Source: Nemania diffusa
Lineage: Eukaryota; Ascomycota; Sordariomycetes; Xylariales; Xylariaceae
Reading direction: 5' to 3'
Assembly (NCBI GenBank): GCA_038501195.1
Contig: JBBPUQ010000008.1
Location: 3,792,501-3,856,500, forward strand
Length of the DNA: 64,000 bases
In this document: positions 44,445 through 56,573 of the stretch, one piece after another
Layout: each line of letters begins with the position of its first letter
Position numbering within the stretch: the first letter of the stretch is position 1
Made by a program: the position numbers and the translations under genes
Notes under the pieces: model-generated
What the model was told of the DNA's origin: nothing
The model's input: the letters and a program-made list of their open reading frames with translations, nothing else
Database searches by the model: none

Positions 44445-45494
44445 ATGGCTTCACTCCGCGCTCTTTCCACCACGCTGCTACTCGCAGCTCTTACACAGGG
44501 CCGGCCCCTGACAGGCGTAGCAGCGCCAGCCAAGATATCCCGAGGCGTAATGGTAGAGGACTGCGACTGCTACAAAGCAACGACCAACTCGACCGCCTAC
44601 TTCGCCAACCGCAAGTTCTTCGACTTCCGCGCCATCCCCAACCCCTCGACGCCGGCGCCCATCGCCGCGGGGCAGGCCGCCGACGCGGCGGCGGGCTACA
44701 CGCACCCGTACTTTGCGGCGGGCGAGTGGGCCGACACGTGGGCGCTGCAGAGCTGGGCGGCGGCGGGCGAGGGCGTGAAGAGGGTCAACTCGCTGAACAA
44801 CGTCTACATCGCCGCCGATGACGAGGGACAGGGGGGGACGTACTTGACGCTCCGCACGCAGCGCCAGGCGGATTACCAGTCTACGGCGGAGATCGAGTCC
44901 AAGGACACCGATTACCAGTTCCTGACCATGCGCATGATGGCGCGGACGAAGGGAGCGTCGGGGGCGGTGACGGCGCTGTTTACGTACGCGGAGGAGGGGG
45001 GCGGTAGTGTGCAGTGCGTATTCCCCGTTCTTTACACCCCTATTCCTTACTATTTGCTCCCCAGACGAGATCTTCTAACCGTGTGAACTCTCACCTACAG
45101 GGAGGCGGACATCGAGATCCGCACCAGCACGGCCTCGAACATCGTGCAGTACACGAACCAGCCCGGCTCGAACCCCGACGCCACCGACGCCGCCACCATC
45201 CCGGGCGCCTGGACCGACTGGCGTGAGCACCGCTACGACTGGACGCCGGGGTCGAGCGAGTGGTTCGTCGACGGCGTGCGCGTGGCCGCCATCGAGGCCC
45301 AGACGCCCACGGCGCCGCTGAGCGTGCTGATGAACGCGTGGAGCGACGGCGGCGTGTGGAGCGGTGCCATGGCCGTCGGCGGGGAGGCGGAGATGCAGGT
45401 CCGCTGGTTGGATGTCACGTTCAATAGCACCGCGCAGGCCGGCGCCGGGACGTGCGGGCAGGTTTGTGTTGTTGATGATTTGGTGAAGAAGTGA
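44445..45494 (+). CDS. Secreted GH16 beta-glucanase-like enzyme
   Basis: This is an extracellular glycoside hydrolase of family 16, probably acting on beta-1,3(4)-glucans. Exons 44445-45013 and 45101-45494 (87-nt intron with a TCTAAC branch site) encode 320 residues. The N-terminus MASLRALSTTLLLAALTQG is a signal peptide. DCDCYKATTNSTAYF follows, then a beta-sandwich with YLTLRTQRQADYQSTAEI. The active-site motif EADIEIRT (E-x-D-I-E) is at the start of exon 2. HRYDWTPGSSEWFVDG and LMNAWSDGGVWSG are typical of the fold. A C-terminal CGQVCVVDD may form a disulphide. There is no GPI signal, so the enzyme is probably released. The upstream palindrome at 44184 may regulate it. Confidence 0.88.
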
Positions 45495-46837
45495 GGTGCT
45501 GTTGGATACGTCGAGGTAAAATTCCGCTGGGCAAACTCCGCTTGGGGATTTGCCGTGTATAGAATTGGCGCTTTGTCAAGTGTATAGAATTCGGCTCTTG
45601 GGCTGATGTTTTGAATATGTATCTGTTTGGGTTTCGTCGTGTAAGTTATATCTCTGGCTGGCCGGTGGGCGTGTATATTAGTAACCTTCTTCCCCTTCTT
45701 TTCTTCTATATATATAGATCACCCATTTACAGTTAGTATGCTGTGACTTTAGCTAAGGTGGCTTGGTACATTGATAACCAGGTTGTATTTTTTCGCTGTT
45801 GATAAGGCAACTCGGGTTGAGTTTCTTGTTAGTCGTGGTCGACTTCGAATAATGCGTTGTTTTTGCCTATGGCTAAATGCCACTATACCGATGATGGTGC
45901 GATATCAATGCCTTCAACAAGAAAGACAGACTTGTCAATAGAAAATCAATATAAGACATGAAGGGTAAGGCGAATCTAGAATTCCCGTGGACTGAATATT
46001 AGACGTGCGATATACCCTACTCATCGCAAGACAAGGCTCAACTGAACATCTATGAAGCACATCTTTATAAGACAAGTGAAATCAGTAAATTGAAAAAGGG
46101 AAAATAGTTTATTTATAAACGTGGCTAGGCCAGTTTCCTAAAGCCGTGCCAATGGTATATTTATAACAAGTACCCAATAATCAACCTACTATCAGGCAGA
46201 TGAAAGATAAATATGACCCAGCTTGACGCCAGACACACTCTAAAAGGGGGGGTATCCGTATTCCAAGAAGAAAACAAGGGGGCGGGTTTGGTGATGGTGG
46301 CTCGTGAGACTAGTCTACATGAAAAGGGAATAAGTAGTAGTGATAGTGGTACCTAATGGTGATGGTAGGTAGTGGTGGCGACGATGATGGTGGTGATGGT
46401 GGCAGCAATGGTAGTGGTAGTGGTGATAGTGGTGATAATGGTGGTGGTAGTGGTGGTAGTGATGGCAAATTGGTGATAGTAGTGATAGTGGTAGTAGAAG
46501 AAGCAGCCTGCTAAAAAAGAAAACCCTCATTTCCCGTGCCCGCCCGTCTTTTAATGTGTGTGATTGTGCCATTCGATGGCACAATGTCGCGGAAATGGCG
46601 TGATCACGTGTCGCATATTTTCATCATTCTAATTCATCAATTTCCCTTTGAGAGCCAGCCTTTCCTGCCTTCTGCCCAACTCAACTCAATGTCGCTTATC
46701 CGAAGAAACAACAATAACAGCAGCAGCAGCAACAACAACAACAATCGCAACAAGACAGGACAAGACAAGACAAATCAGGTCAAGTCAAGTCAAGACAACA
46801 AAAGAATCTCTCTCGCTCGCACCAACGACCCAACTCC
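45495..46837. other. Spacer with trinucleotide repeats
   Basis: The 3' flanks of the GH16 gene and the Zn2Cys6 gene lie here, with an imperfect GGT/GAT repeat (46345-46498) and CAA/CAG repeats near 46708-46760. The 89- to 116-codon frames across these repeats (46315-46941) are low-complexity artefacts. Confidence 0.55.
46345..46498. repeat. Imperfect GGT/GAT/AGT trinucleotide repeat
   Basis: About 150 bp composed almost entirely of GGTGAT, GGTGGT and AGTGGT units. A trinucleotide period without a supported gene around it suggests a microsatellite. Confidence 0.8.
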
Positions 46838-49231
46838 TCAATCGCGCATCGACGCCATCCCGGCCGTGGGCGAGAAGGTCTCGTAGTCGTAGTCCTCGTC
46901 GCTACTATCGATCGGGCTCCCGGGGCTCTGCGCGGCGCTGATGTCGGCACTGTTAATGCCGCTGAACGGATCGCCGGCAAAGCTGCTCATGCCCATCGAC
47001 AGCAAGCTCTGGCGCCTGCCCGCCGCCGCCGCCGCAGCAGTAGCGAAGTCAACAGCACTCCCATTGCGACTCAGCTCTGGCTTCTCGGGCAGCTTCTTAA
47101 GCAGCCCGGTGGAGATGTCGAGCATGCCCATGGCGAACTCGGTCAGCCCACGCCTGCTCTCCCCCGGCTTACTGCTAACGCTCAGCGTCCACCTATACTC
47201 GCCGAGCCGCCGGCGGTACCAGTCGGCCTCCTCTCTCCCGGGCGACGTGGCCCAGAGTAAGGAACCAAAGGTGCCGATGAGGGCGAAGTTGGTCTTGGAC
47301 GCGAAGTACCAGAAGGCCCGCAGGTGCTGCGGCGTCAGCCGGTTGACGAAGTCCATGGCCGAGATGAGGCGCGCCTTGGCGGCGCTGCGGCAGATGTGCT
47401 CGAGGTACGGGTCGATGGCCTGCTGCGAGTCCGACGCCAGCGCGCGGATGATGCGCCGGTGCAGCGTGATCTCCGTCGCGAAGTACGCGAGGTGGAGGTA
47501 CCCGATGCTCGAGAGCCGGCTGGACGAGACGGCGCTGCTGCTGCTGCTGAGGAACGACGAGTCCATGCGGATGGCGGCCGGGAGGGCCGCGTACCACTCC
47601 TTGAGCTTGAGCTGGATGGGTTTGGCGAGCGACAGGACGAGGTGAGTCCCCTGCGGCCCGGCGGCTGTCACGTTCTGCATCGCTTGGAGCGTGTAGAACG
47701 TTTCGAGGATCTCGGCGAGGACTTGGGACAGATACACCATCTGCACGAACAGCGTCCGGCCCCGCTCAATCTCCAGTTTCCCTTCCAAGTCGTTCTCGTC
47801 GCAGTCGGCTTCGGAAAAGTCGTTGGGGGCGAGGGGCTGGACGATCCAGTTAGTGCCGAAGATATGGGACGGCCGTCCGTGGACTAGGGCGCCCCATTTG
47901 TCTTGCATGTAGAGCGCCCAGGCCAGCCTTTTCCGAAGTCCCTTTTCCCAGGGCGGGATCTTCCAATGCGTGCAGTCGAGGTGAAGGCCGAGCTCTTGCG
48001 CGATGGCCACGAGCTGTGCGGTCGGTGCCCACTGATCGCCTTCGGGCCGTTGTGAGAGGAGGAGACCGGCTTGTACGGTGGACAGCTTGGGCCGCCACAT
48101 GGCATCGGCGAGGGATGACCTGATGAGCCTCTCCAGCTCGCGGACATTCGGGCGTGGACATCTCGCGAGCTCTTCGGAGTGGTCCCACCAGTTGATGGCG
48201 AGAATGTAAACGGCGGCTAGGACGGGTGGTGAGAATTCGCGGCAATCCCGGTCGTACTTCTCGTAGAAGACATTCTTCTGGATGATGGGGAACCCCGGGT
48301 GCACAACCTCGAAGTAGAGGTCAATCAGCGTCCGACCGTGAGGGGCAACGATGCGCTCGATCTCGTCTACGTCGTTGAACTGTTGCTCATACCCGGGCGT
48401 CGCAGTGTCCGGGAGCATCAAGAACGTGTCGTGATCGCTGACCTTGCGGAGGGTCCCTCGCGCGAGGAGACTCTCGTCCTGCGGGTTGAACGGCGACAGG
48501 TTAATCAGGGAGGGCTCAAAGTCGGTGGTTGGGCCGATGTACTGGCTATACCGGTCCTTTTGCAGACCGAGGGTGCGCTTGAGGAGGGTTGGACCTCCAA
48601 AGTTGGCCATTTCTTCAATCAGAGAACTACTCGCGGCGGTGCTCGACAAACTAGGCGCGTGCTGCCGCAACCGTCTGTTATCTGACCGACCAGGCGAGCT
48701 GGCACCAGCCAATGGCGTGTTAGCAAACCATCCCTTCTCGGTACGGTGCAGTCCAGACGAGGGCGCAGCAAGGAGCGTTGATAGGTAATGCACGGCGGGC
48801 ATGGGGGTCAAGGGAGGGAGGGAAAAAACTCGGTGAAAATCAAATCCTTACCCTCTGTGGCCGTTGCTCTCCTCGGCCAGGTCACGCGCCAGCTTTCTTT
48901 TCCGGGGCGGCGGGCTCTGGCATAAAGAGCACTCGACCCCCTGGGTCTGGCACGCCACGCACCTGTCCTCCTCGTCACCCACGACGCACTTGGACCCGCG
49001 GACGGCGCACGCCTCACACGGTGTCACCGTGCCGCTCAGCGCCGAGTCGGAGTCTGCCGAGTCGTGGCCCGCGATGCCACTCATGTATGCGTCGTCCCTA
49101 TTGGAATGACTATGACGAAACGGCAGACTGGGGTCCTGCTGATGTGAAGTCCGGGGGGCAATGGCAATGGGAGCCGTCCTGGGGACGGTGCCTGTATTGG
49201 ACATGGCGCGTGGGCAGAACTCGATAATCAT
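46838..49231 (-). CDS. Zn2Cys6 transcription factor, TamA/DAL81-like
   Basis: Two exons (48852-49231 and 46838-48698, 153-nt intron) encode 746 residues, starting MIIEFCPRAMSNTG. The binuclear zinc cluster CEACAVRGSKC with RCVACQTQGVEC fits C-x2-C-x6-C-x8-C-x2-C-x6-C, followed by a basic stretch (PPRKRKLA). The middle region (NFGGPTLLKRTLGLQ, RYSQYIGPTTDFEPSL, then GTLRKVSDHDTFLMLP) and the fungal-TF domain (LIDLYFEVVHPGFPIIQ, QRPEGDQWAPTAQLVAIAQE, HGRPSHIFGTNW) closely resemble what I remember of TamA/DAL81, a co-activator of nitrogen-source genes. The C-terminus is acidic (SSDEDYDYET). I am sure of the Zn2Cys6 class, less so of the orthologue. A further in-frame ATG lies nine codons downstream. 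Confidence 0.85.
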
Positions 49232-52200
49232 GGGTGAGCCCGGCTGCGTGTGTTCCAATCGTCGATAACGAAAGTTGTGGGTGGGATGGGAATCCGCGCC
49301 AATGCCCAGTCGGATCGTCTGCTGAGGCCCGATAAGACCAGCTAACAGCTTGAACGATATGTGAATATGTATGTGTATGTGTGTGATGTGCGCGAAGGCC
49401 GACCTGCTTACGGTGCAGCTATGCTATGCTAACGAGCTAGGAAGATAACCTGGTGGAATAGTAACCACGATATTGCAGATCGCTGATCTACTGCTAACCG
49501 CCTCGGCCTCGGCTTGAGGCTGGCTACCTATAAGATGGTAGGCAAGAATCCTGATCGGGTCAGGCAGTTCTAGACTAGCTAAACCCTTCGATGAATGGAT
49601 GGTGGTGATAAGATATCTCCGAGATAGCAAGCCGCCGCTGAGTGGTTAGTGGAGAGAACCTGGGAAGACGGTAGGCGCCCACGACCTTGGCCCGAACGAT
49701 TAATAAGGCGTGGATGGTTTTTTTATTTTTTAATGTGGCAGATTGCAGGACGGGAGCGCGCGTGACGTTATGACAATGTGGTCTTGGGGGTCAGGGTCCT
49801 TGAAGATGCTGGTTGGTAAGAAAACCTATCTAGTCACGCCTGATTGAGGTTCTCTGCAGGCCACCTCTGGATCTTTTGGTACGTCTGCAGCTCTGGCTGC
49901 AGATCAACTAGTCCGGCACTGGAATCCCAATGTAGTCTAGGTACCAGTACCAGTACCAATATTCTGTGTGTACGAGTGTCGTAAGGCTGATATGATTGTT
50001 CTAGGTGATGATGGAGACTAAAACTAGATAAGCTAGGCTTGTCTTCGTCATTGAGGCTGCAAAAGACCAACGGGGTGCGGTGAAGGCGAGCGGCCGGGGT
50101 TAGAGAAAAAGAAAAGAAAAAGCCTCTAGAAAAGAGAGTAGTAATTGAGACAATAGGAAGAGTATAGAATCTATAGATAGATTCTCTGTAGTGTCTAGTG
50201 TAACGGGGGTCAGATCGGATGTAGCTCGTACATAAGCCCTCTTGTAATAAGTAATAAGTTAGTAGGTAAGTAGATAGGTGGTCCAAAACTGCCTCCGTGA
50301 TAGGAATCTGGGGGAGCGGCTCCTCTGCGGACCAAGTAGCAGATGGATCGAGAAATGGCTAAGCGGTTAAGATAAACAGTGATATGTATGTAATCGCAGA
50401 TAACCAGGAACTTCGGTTGGTCATAAGTTTCAGAAAGACGTTTTCACACGCAACAAGGGACACACGGCGAGAGGAGGGGCTCGGGGAAAAACAGTTGTCA
50501 TTTACCGCTCAACTAACAGCGCGCGCCATCTTCTGAGTCTTGGCTTTCGTTGACTGCGGGTGAGGGTCGGTATCTGGGGATGTCTATTGGGTTCAGGGAC
50601 CAGCAGACTAGACTCTAGAGAGACCTGGAGACGAGAGACGACATATCTAATCAAAAAAAAAGTCAATGGCCGACATGCCTCTTGCGGCAAGCCAATGACC
50701 TAACGCACGAATTACTATAAACGTATTGATAACGTAGGTCGCCAGGTGGTCCATCTTATCTCCCCCGGGCATGACGAGATGCGAATTGTAATACCGACTA
50801 ATAATAAGAAAGAGACGTCTGCTAGTCTAGTGAAATCTAATACCTAATGTCAAACTAATCCGCGCGACTAGTCTACCTACCTACTTGTACTTACATACAT
50901 GCGCAGTTACTGCTGCTGTCTGCGAGCGACTAGACTAGCTCTCTGCCGTACTATACTATTTTGGCCGGTATCATGCTTCGGGAGGCTCTCCAAGGTTCGA
51001 GGTACGTCGGAGAGACTTTGTCGTGGCTGCGAGTCGGAGAGCTAATCTGGCCGAGGGCGGCCGACGAAACCTACCAGCATTGCGTACAGTACAGGTTACC
51101 AGCGACGAAAGCACGCGGTTCGTCGGCTCACTCGCCTGCCTGTACGTATATGTACGCAGTAACATGATAGGAGCAATATGACCCGAGGAGAGACGACTTC
51201 CACATTCGACAAGGGGGGGTGCGGAGGCAGAGACAGGTGAAAAAAAAAATTGCGTTTGTAATGTATGTATGCGTATTCTGTGGTGTAGGTACACTCTATA
51301 CACATTACACATCGCATATGCGTGCGTACATACACATACCTCCATCAAGTACAGTAGGTAGATACGGCGCATGTAAGTGCGGTCTCTTCGTACCGTCGCC
51401 GTACCCTGTACGTCGGGCTGCGAGCCAATCTGACGCACGTCTCACGCGACAAGCTGACCAGGTTGCGCTACCATTACCAAATAGAAAAGCCTCTGTGCCT
51501 AGGCTGGGAATTATTTAACGTAATGAGCCCAATCTTGCCGAGTCATGCAGGGGTCAGAACGATACGGGTATGTGTGCACTAGACGGGTAGCTAGCCTTTA
51601 GAGACACGCCTTTTACCAATCATGGTGACGCTCGTCGAATCAGCTTGTGAAGATCGGATGCTACCGCCCATGGCTGACACTTATACTTAAGTGGCTTTGC
51701 TGAGGGCTTTCCGGGGGGACGAGTCGTTTATGGCCTGAGGGAAGCACGGTTAGGTAATAACATAGTGACGAAATGTTCCCAGATCGCGAGCGAGAGTGGG
51801 GTTTTTTTAAGTAAATCTACGAGTACAAATTATACATGCCGAATACACATATATGGGATGATGCACCGCTGAAGGTCGGTAAGGTCGGGTCGGTCGGGGT
51901 CGGTCAGTATGTGGATTTAGATGGCGAGACACACGACACAATCATGGAATCAAACAGGAACCTATGTGTAAATAGGCACTAGACTATTATATATATATGT
52001 GTGTGTACTGTAACTATATACACAAGAAATTATACTATGTGTGAATAATACCTAGTATCGTTTTAGATAAATGTGTAAGTCTAGATAACCACTTATACAC
52101 ACGCATAGACTGAATTCTGCATATCTACGATGCTTCTCGATTAATCAGCCGGTACCTACTTGTACGCAGATCCTCTGCATATTCGTCTGGTCTCGGTTAC

Positions 52201-53757
52201 GAGATGATAGTCGTACAGGCTGTATGCAAACACGTTCAGTTGGTGATACGGTGCCCCAGATCGACTTTCATTATGTCATCCCATCGTCGCCATTGGACAC
52301 GCCCACCTTTGCTTCTTACGGTGTAGCCCTGTTGAACCCGCATGCAGAACCAGACCCCCCACGAGATAACCGGTTTTCCCCGCGGAAACGAACGCTGCGG
52401 GCGGCGCTCTGTGGGAGAGAGAACTGCCCCAGCACTTTACTTACAAACGCAGTAAGTAAGTACTGTACATGATGTAGTGATGTAGACAGATAGTATCATC
52501 TGCCGCACATCGATACGCGCGGGATGAGCAGTCTGGGCGCCGATGCAAGCAACACAAATACCTGAGACGTGCTTCTCACTGCCATTATAGATATTCATTC
52601 ATTGGGCGCCTCCGGATGTGATGGATGGATGGGTTGCTGTTCTCGTCGTGTGCACGAAAAATGCAAAGTCCGGATTGAACCCTTGACGGTTGGACGGCTA
52701 GGATACGTTCCATATCCATGGACAAGTCTTGTGCACCATTGTGTGCATGCGATTTTAGTTCGATTTATATTGCCTAGGTACAGAGTATGCGTACAGGCTA
52801 CACCACCTACGGGAGAGCGCACGACGTTGGCCCTAGAGCCCCGAGATTGGCTAGTCGCAACATGATGCTGTATGTAAACGGAGAGGGGTCTGTGCTAAAG
52901 CCTAGACTAACAAACAGCAGGACAGACAACCAACCGGTCGGTGTTAGGCGTAACCCGGCATGTCGACGTGTCGGCGTCGACGATGGGAAAAAAAGAAGAC
53001 GGCTTGTTGCAAAGTTTAAACTAATTGGAAGAATTAGGCCTTATTATGGCGTGCATCTGCTTTATGCACGAATTGCGCCGGTATCGCTTAAGGCAATGAG
53101 AGACAACGACGGGATCGCCCGAGGATAGCGTTAGGGTCTTCATGAGCGGACTTGTCTCGTCAGGTGAAACCCGATAAGTAAGTACCTAAGCTGAGGCAAT
53201 TGAGGCAAATGGGGTACGTATTTAATCACTTATTTCATCGTGGAGTAGATCTACGCAGTAGGAAAGCAATTCCCTCAGATAAACTTAATTTAGGTTGGGA
53301 TTTTAATTCCACATCTGTCAATTATCGATCAAAGGCACTAAGCTGACAATTCTGTAGCAATACTCCTTGGCATCATGACCCCCTTTCTCATTTGTCGATG
53401 GTTACACCGAACTTGTCTTCTGTAGATATAGTTAGGTAATCAACACGATATATTCAATAAGCACCACACAAAACGCATTCTAAACATGAACGTGCCATCG
53501 GAGGCTAAAGAGTAGCTTCGTCTGTGGTTGAGTCGTCCGTCATTTCGGCCGATGCTCATGTCGCTAGGCCGTTCTGCGCACGAATTTCGGGGGCTACTCC
53601 GTCCGTACGAGTCCGTGAGAAGCCCCTGACTGCGGAAGCTATGAATATAAGTGACGATGATGGCGTTCGAGCGTAGTGTAGAGTCTCTCGAGTTATTCCC
53701 ATCGTGATTGGTGATACGTTGTTTCTACCGCCTACCTTGAAGAGCCCGGATCCAAAT
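49232..53757. other. Gene-poor region of 4.5 kb, the longest in the window
   Basis: No gene is supported on either strand. Frames up to 155 codons (49834-50286, 50971-51438 and 52787-53128) have no domain and strange composition. The left kilobase probably serves the Zn2Cys6 gene as a promoter. Dinucleotide TA/TG repeats lie near 51990-52020. No tRNA or mobile element could be identified. Confidence 0.5.
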
Positions 53758-55032
53758 ATGGCGATTGCAGACGACAAGAAGAAAATCGTCATCTTAGGCG
53801 GCTCATATGCCGGTGTGTCGACGGCACACTATCTCCTCAAACATGCCATACCCAAGCTCCCAGACCAGAAATCCTATCAGGTGGTCCTCGTCAGCACGTC
53901 CTCGCAGGCCATGTGCCGACCCGCTGCTCCGCGTGCGCTCATCTCGGACGCCATGTTCCCACAGGACAAGCTCTTCGTGAGCATACCGAAGAGCTTCTCA
54001 CAATACGCAGCAGGCAGCTTCGTCTTCGAGCAGGGCACGGCGACAGCCTTGGATACCGAGAACCGCACCGTCTCGGTCCTCCCCGCCAAGCCCGCCGATA
54101 ACAGCAGCGCAGCAGCCGAGGTGAAAATCAGCTACCACGCCCTGGTCATCGCCACCGGCGCGTCGACGCCCTCGCCCCTCCTCGGCTTCACCCGCGACGA
54201 AACGGCGCTAAAGGCCAGCTGGGCCGCGTTCCGCGAGGCACTCCCCAAGGCCAAGCACATCGTCATCGCGGGCGGCGGCTCCTCCGGCGTCGAGGTAGCC
54301 GGCGAGCTCGGCGAGCACCTGAACGGGCGCGCCGGCTGGCTCAGCTCGGCCCCGGCAGACCCGAAGGTGCGCATCACCCTCGTCAGCGGCGGCGCGCGGC
54401 TCCTGCCCTACCTGCGGCCCGCCATCGCGCAGACCGCCGAGACCTACCTCGCGAAAGTCGGCGTGCGCGTCGTGCACAACGCGCGCGTGGCCACAGTCGA
54501 GCCCGCCACGGCAGGCACAGACGCCGTCGCCGCAGCCGCGACGCTGACGCTGGATAATGGCGAGACGGTACAGGCGGACCTGTACATCCCCGCCGTGGGC
54601 GCCGTGCCCAACACGCAGTTCGTGCCGGCCGCGGCGCGGACGGCGGACGGGCGCGTGAACACGCACGCGACGACGCTGCGCGTGATCGGCGCCGGCGAGA
54701 GGGTGTACGCCCTCGGCGACGCGTCGTCGGCCGCGCGGCCGGCGGTGCACAACATCACGACCATGGTGCCCGTGCTCGGCGCCAACGTGCGGCGCGACCT
54801 GCTGCTGGCGGCCGGGGGCCCGTCGGCGCGGGCGGCGGCGGGCGAGGACCGCGCGTTCAAGGAGGACACGCGCGAGACGCAGCTCGTGCCCATCGGCAAG
54901 GGCAAGGGCGTGGGCGCCGTCATGGGCACCAGGCTCCCCAGCTTCCTGGTGTGGCTGATCAAGGGCCGGGATTACTGGCTGTGGACGGCCGGAAGCCTGT
55001 GGAGCGGGAAGCAGTGGGCGAAGGAGTCGTGA
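53758..55032 (+). CDS. AIF2/AMID-like FAD-dependent oxidoreductase
   Basis: This is a flavoprotein of the pyridine nucleotide-disulphide family, like the apoptosis-inducing-factor homologue AMID/AIF2 (NAD(P)H:quinone oxidoreductase type). The first ATG of the open frame is at 53758 and gives 424 residues without introns. The FAD-binding Rossmann motif is KIVILGGSYAGVSTA near the N-terminus. A second nucleotide-binding motif, HIVIAGGGSSGVEVAGE, lies mid-protein, with the ATGAS hinge in ALVIATGAST. VYALGDAS near the end binds the flavin. The C-terminus has a hydrophobic WLIKGRDYWLW that may contact membrane. The very high GC at third positions produces long open shadows on the other strand. The family is certain; the substrate is unknown. 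Confidence 0.9.
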   Translation: MAIADDKKKIVILGGSYAGVSTAHYLLKHAIPKLPDQKSYQVVLVSTSSQAMCRPAAPRALISDAMFPQDKLFVSIPKSFSQYAAGSFVFEQGTATALDTENRTVSVLPAKPADNSSAAAEVKISYHALVIATGASTPSPLLGFTRDETALKASWAAFREALPKAKHIVIAGGGSSGVEVAGELGEHLNGRAGWLSSAPADPKVRITLVSGGARLLPYLRPAIAQTAETYLAKVGVRVVHNARVATVEPATAGTDAVAAAATLTLDNGETVQADLYIPAVGAVPNTQFVPAAARTADGRVNTHATTLRVIGAGERVYALGDASSAARPAVHNITTMVPVLGANVRRDLLLAAGGPSARAAAGEDRAFKEDTRETQLVPIGKGKGVGAVMGTRLPSFLVWLIKGRDYWLWTAGSLWSGKQWAKES

Positions 55033-55316
55033 TGTAATGCGAATGTGTCTCTGGCTGAAGGGCGATTTGCTGAGCCTATACCCTTTTCACTCCTTATTTT
55101 CCTTTCTTCATCCCCGGTATCGTAGATTAATATGCATAGAGAAGATAATTTTACAAGATAGATGGATTTTTTATGTATTTGTTTTAGATAGTCAAGAGCA
55201 GAGGAGAGAGGCAACTCGTGGAAACCTCCTGATTGCACAATGCCGTTTTACAACGACTCTGAGTCACTAGCATTCTTCTCCAAACTCGCGCCCCCCTAAC
55301 CCGTTTTCCGTCATGT

Positions 55317-56573
55317 TCATTTTCGCCAGCTGCGACTGCTACTATCGCCACGTCTTTCGGCCTCGAGTAGGGCATCGAACTCCTTTTGAGCCTGCTCTTT
55401 CTCGTAATTCCGCCCCTCTCTCTTCTCGTCATCGCTTGAGTACGAATAACTATCCGTCTTAGGGGTCGAATCCGTAGGGTTCCTTGTTTTGTCTTGCCTT
55501 AATTGTCCCCACCCGTGTTCCTGGCCAGATGAATCACCCCTCTCCCAATCCGAGGCACCAGATTTCGCTTGTTGTCTTAAGCGTTCCCAAGAGGACCCGG
55601 GTGAGCTAGGCGGTCCCTGCCCTGGCCCCGAACTTCTAGCTGAGGGTGCTACTGGTGAAGCATCGTCATTATCAAATAGATCAAGGTCATCATCGTCGTA
55701 ACGTGATCTGGCGCTTGGCGGGACATTCTCTTGCATCCTACGAGGCGCTGGTTGCGTTGATGTGCTTCGAACCTGAGTAGTTGCACTTGGGCTTTCGGAA
55801 GAGCGGTTTGACTGAGTAGCATCGTCTGCGTTGCCATAGTTTTGAGGTGTGGGACTATCTTGATACGAGCCGTGGCCTGTCGGTTGCGGATTCTTGGCAC
55901 TAAGTACGCGACTCATTTGACTTTGACGCCGCCCCCTATTCATCTCGTGTACCGACTGGGCAAGGCGGGGGTCTCTCACAACATGCGTCTGGAAGGAGGT
56001 CTCGCTTATAGAGCCAAAAACCATAACAGTGGGGAGCCAACTGACAAAGCCGTAGGCGGCAAACCGGAGAGCATGCCATGAGGTAGCGGCCGAAGTGCCT
56101 ATCAGAAGCGGAGCGTCTTTGAAAGGAAACGCGTACGGATCAAACCTTATCATCTTGGGTCGGTAGAAGGGAAATCTGAAGGCCCGCCTCCCAGCCCAGG
56201 ATGCAGCGATGGAGCAACCAAGCCATACTGGTTGGGACCAGGAAAACAAGTAGATGAAACGGGCAGCATGCTCACTAACGGCATCGACTTCGGGGGCAGT
56301 CAAGGGCCGCTTGGTACCAGTAGAGTAGTTCGCTACCTTGGAAAGCACTGTAACCGCGCGGAGGCGCTCAGATATGCCGAGCCACGAGGCCCAGAACGGC
56401 AACTTGGGTAATTTATCGAAATGAATGGTTGCCCCATCTTCGCAGTACTTCCGCTCGAAGGCGTCCTGCAGAGATGGGTCTATTTGAGGCCAGGGCTGGT
56501 TGTGGGTTAAACCGCTGTACTTGTCATCATCTCCAGATGGCGGATTCGAATCTTTGGTTGATGATGACATCAT
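55317..56573 (-). CDS. Uncharacterised membrane protein with long disordered tail, 418 aa
   Basis: A single exon starts MMSSSTKDSNPPSG. After about 100 soluble residues (PWPQIDPSLQDAFERKY; LPKLPFWASWLGIS) come one or two hydrophobic stretches (FIYLFSWSQPVWLGCSIAASWAG and LIGTSAATSWHALRFAAYGFVSWLPTVMVFGS). The C-terminal half is disordered and rich in Ser, Asp and Arg (YDDDDLDLFDNDDASP), ending in a charged helix (EKEQAQKEFDALLEAERRG). I recognise it as a conserved ascomycete type without assigned function. The position of the hydrophobic part suggests an organelle membrane, without further support. It is divergent from DNA2 with a shared 678-bp promoter region. Confidence 0.75.
   Translation of the reverse strand: MMSSSTKDSNPPSGDDDKYSGLTHNQPWPQIDPSLQDAFERKYCEDGATIHFDKLPKLPFWASWLGISERLRAVTVLSKVANYSTGTKRPLTAPEVDAVSEHAARFIYLFSWSQPVWLGCSIAASWAGRRAFRFPFYRPKMIRFDPYAFPFKDAPLLIGTSAATSWHALRFAAYGFVSWLPTVMVFGSISETSFQTHVVRDPRLAQSVHEMNRGRRQSQMSRVLSAKNPQPTGHGSYQDSPTPQNYGNADDATQSNRSSESPSATTQVRSTSTQPAPRRMQENVPPSARSRYDDDDLDLFDNDDASPVAPSARSSGPGQGPPSSPGSSWERLRQQAKSGASDWERGDSSGQEHGWGQLRQDKTRNPTDSTPKTDSYSYSSDDEKREGRNYEKEQAQKEFDALLEAERRGDSSSRSWRK

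Noticed and set aside
46536..46941. Plus-strand frames rich in Asn/Ser and Gln/Lys beside the Zn2Cys6 gene
   Set aside because: They are translations of CAA/CAG and CAAGA repeats and overlap the 3' end of the minus-strand gene.
54208..54962. Long minus-strand open frames inside the AIF2-like gene
   Set aside because: They result from extreme third-position GC and have no domain; the plus-strand flavoprotein explains the region.
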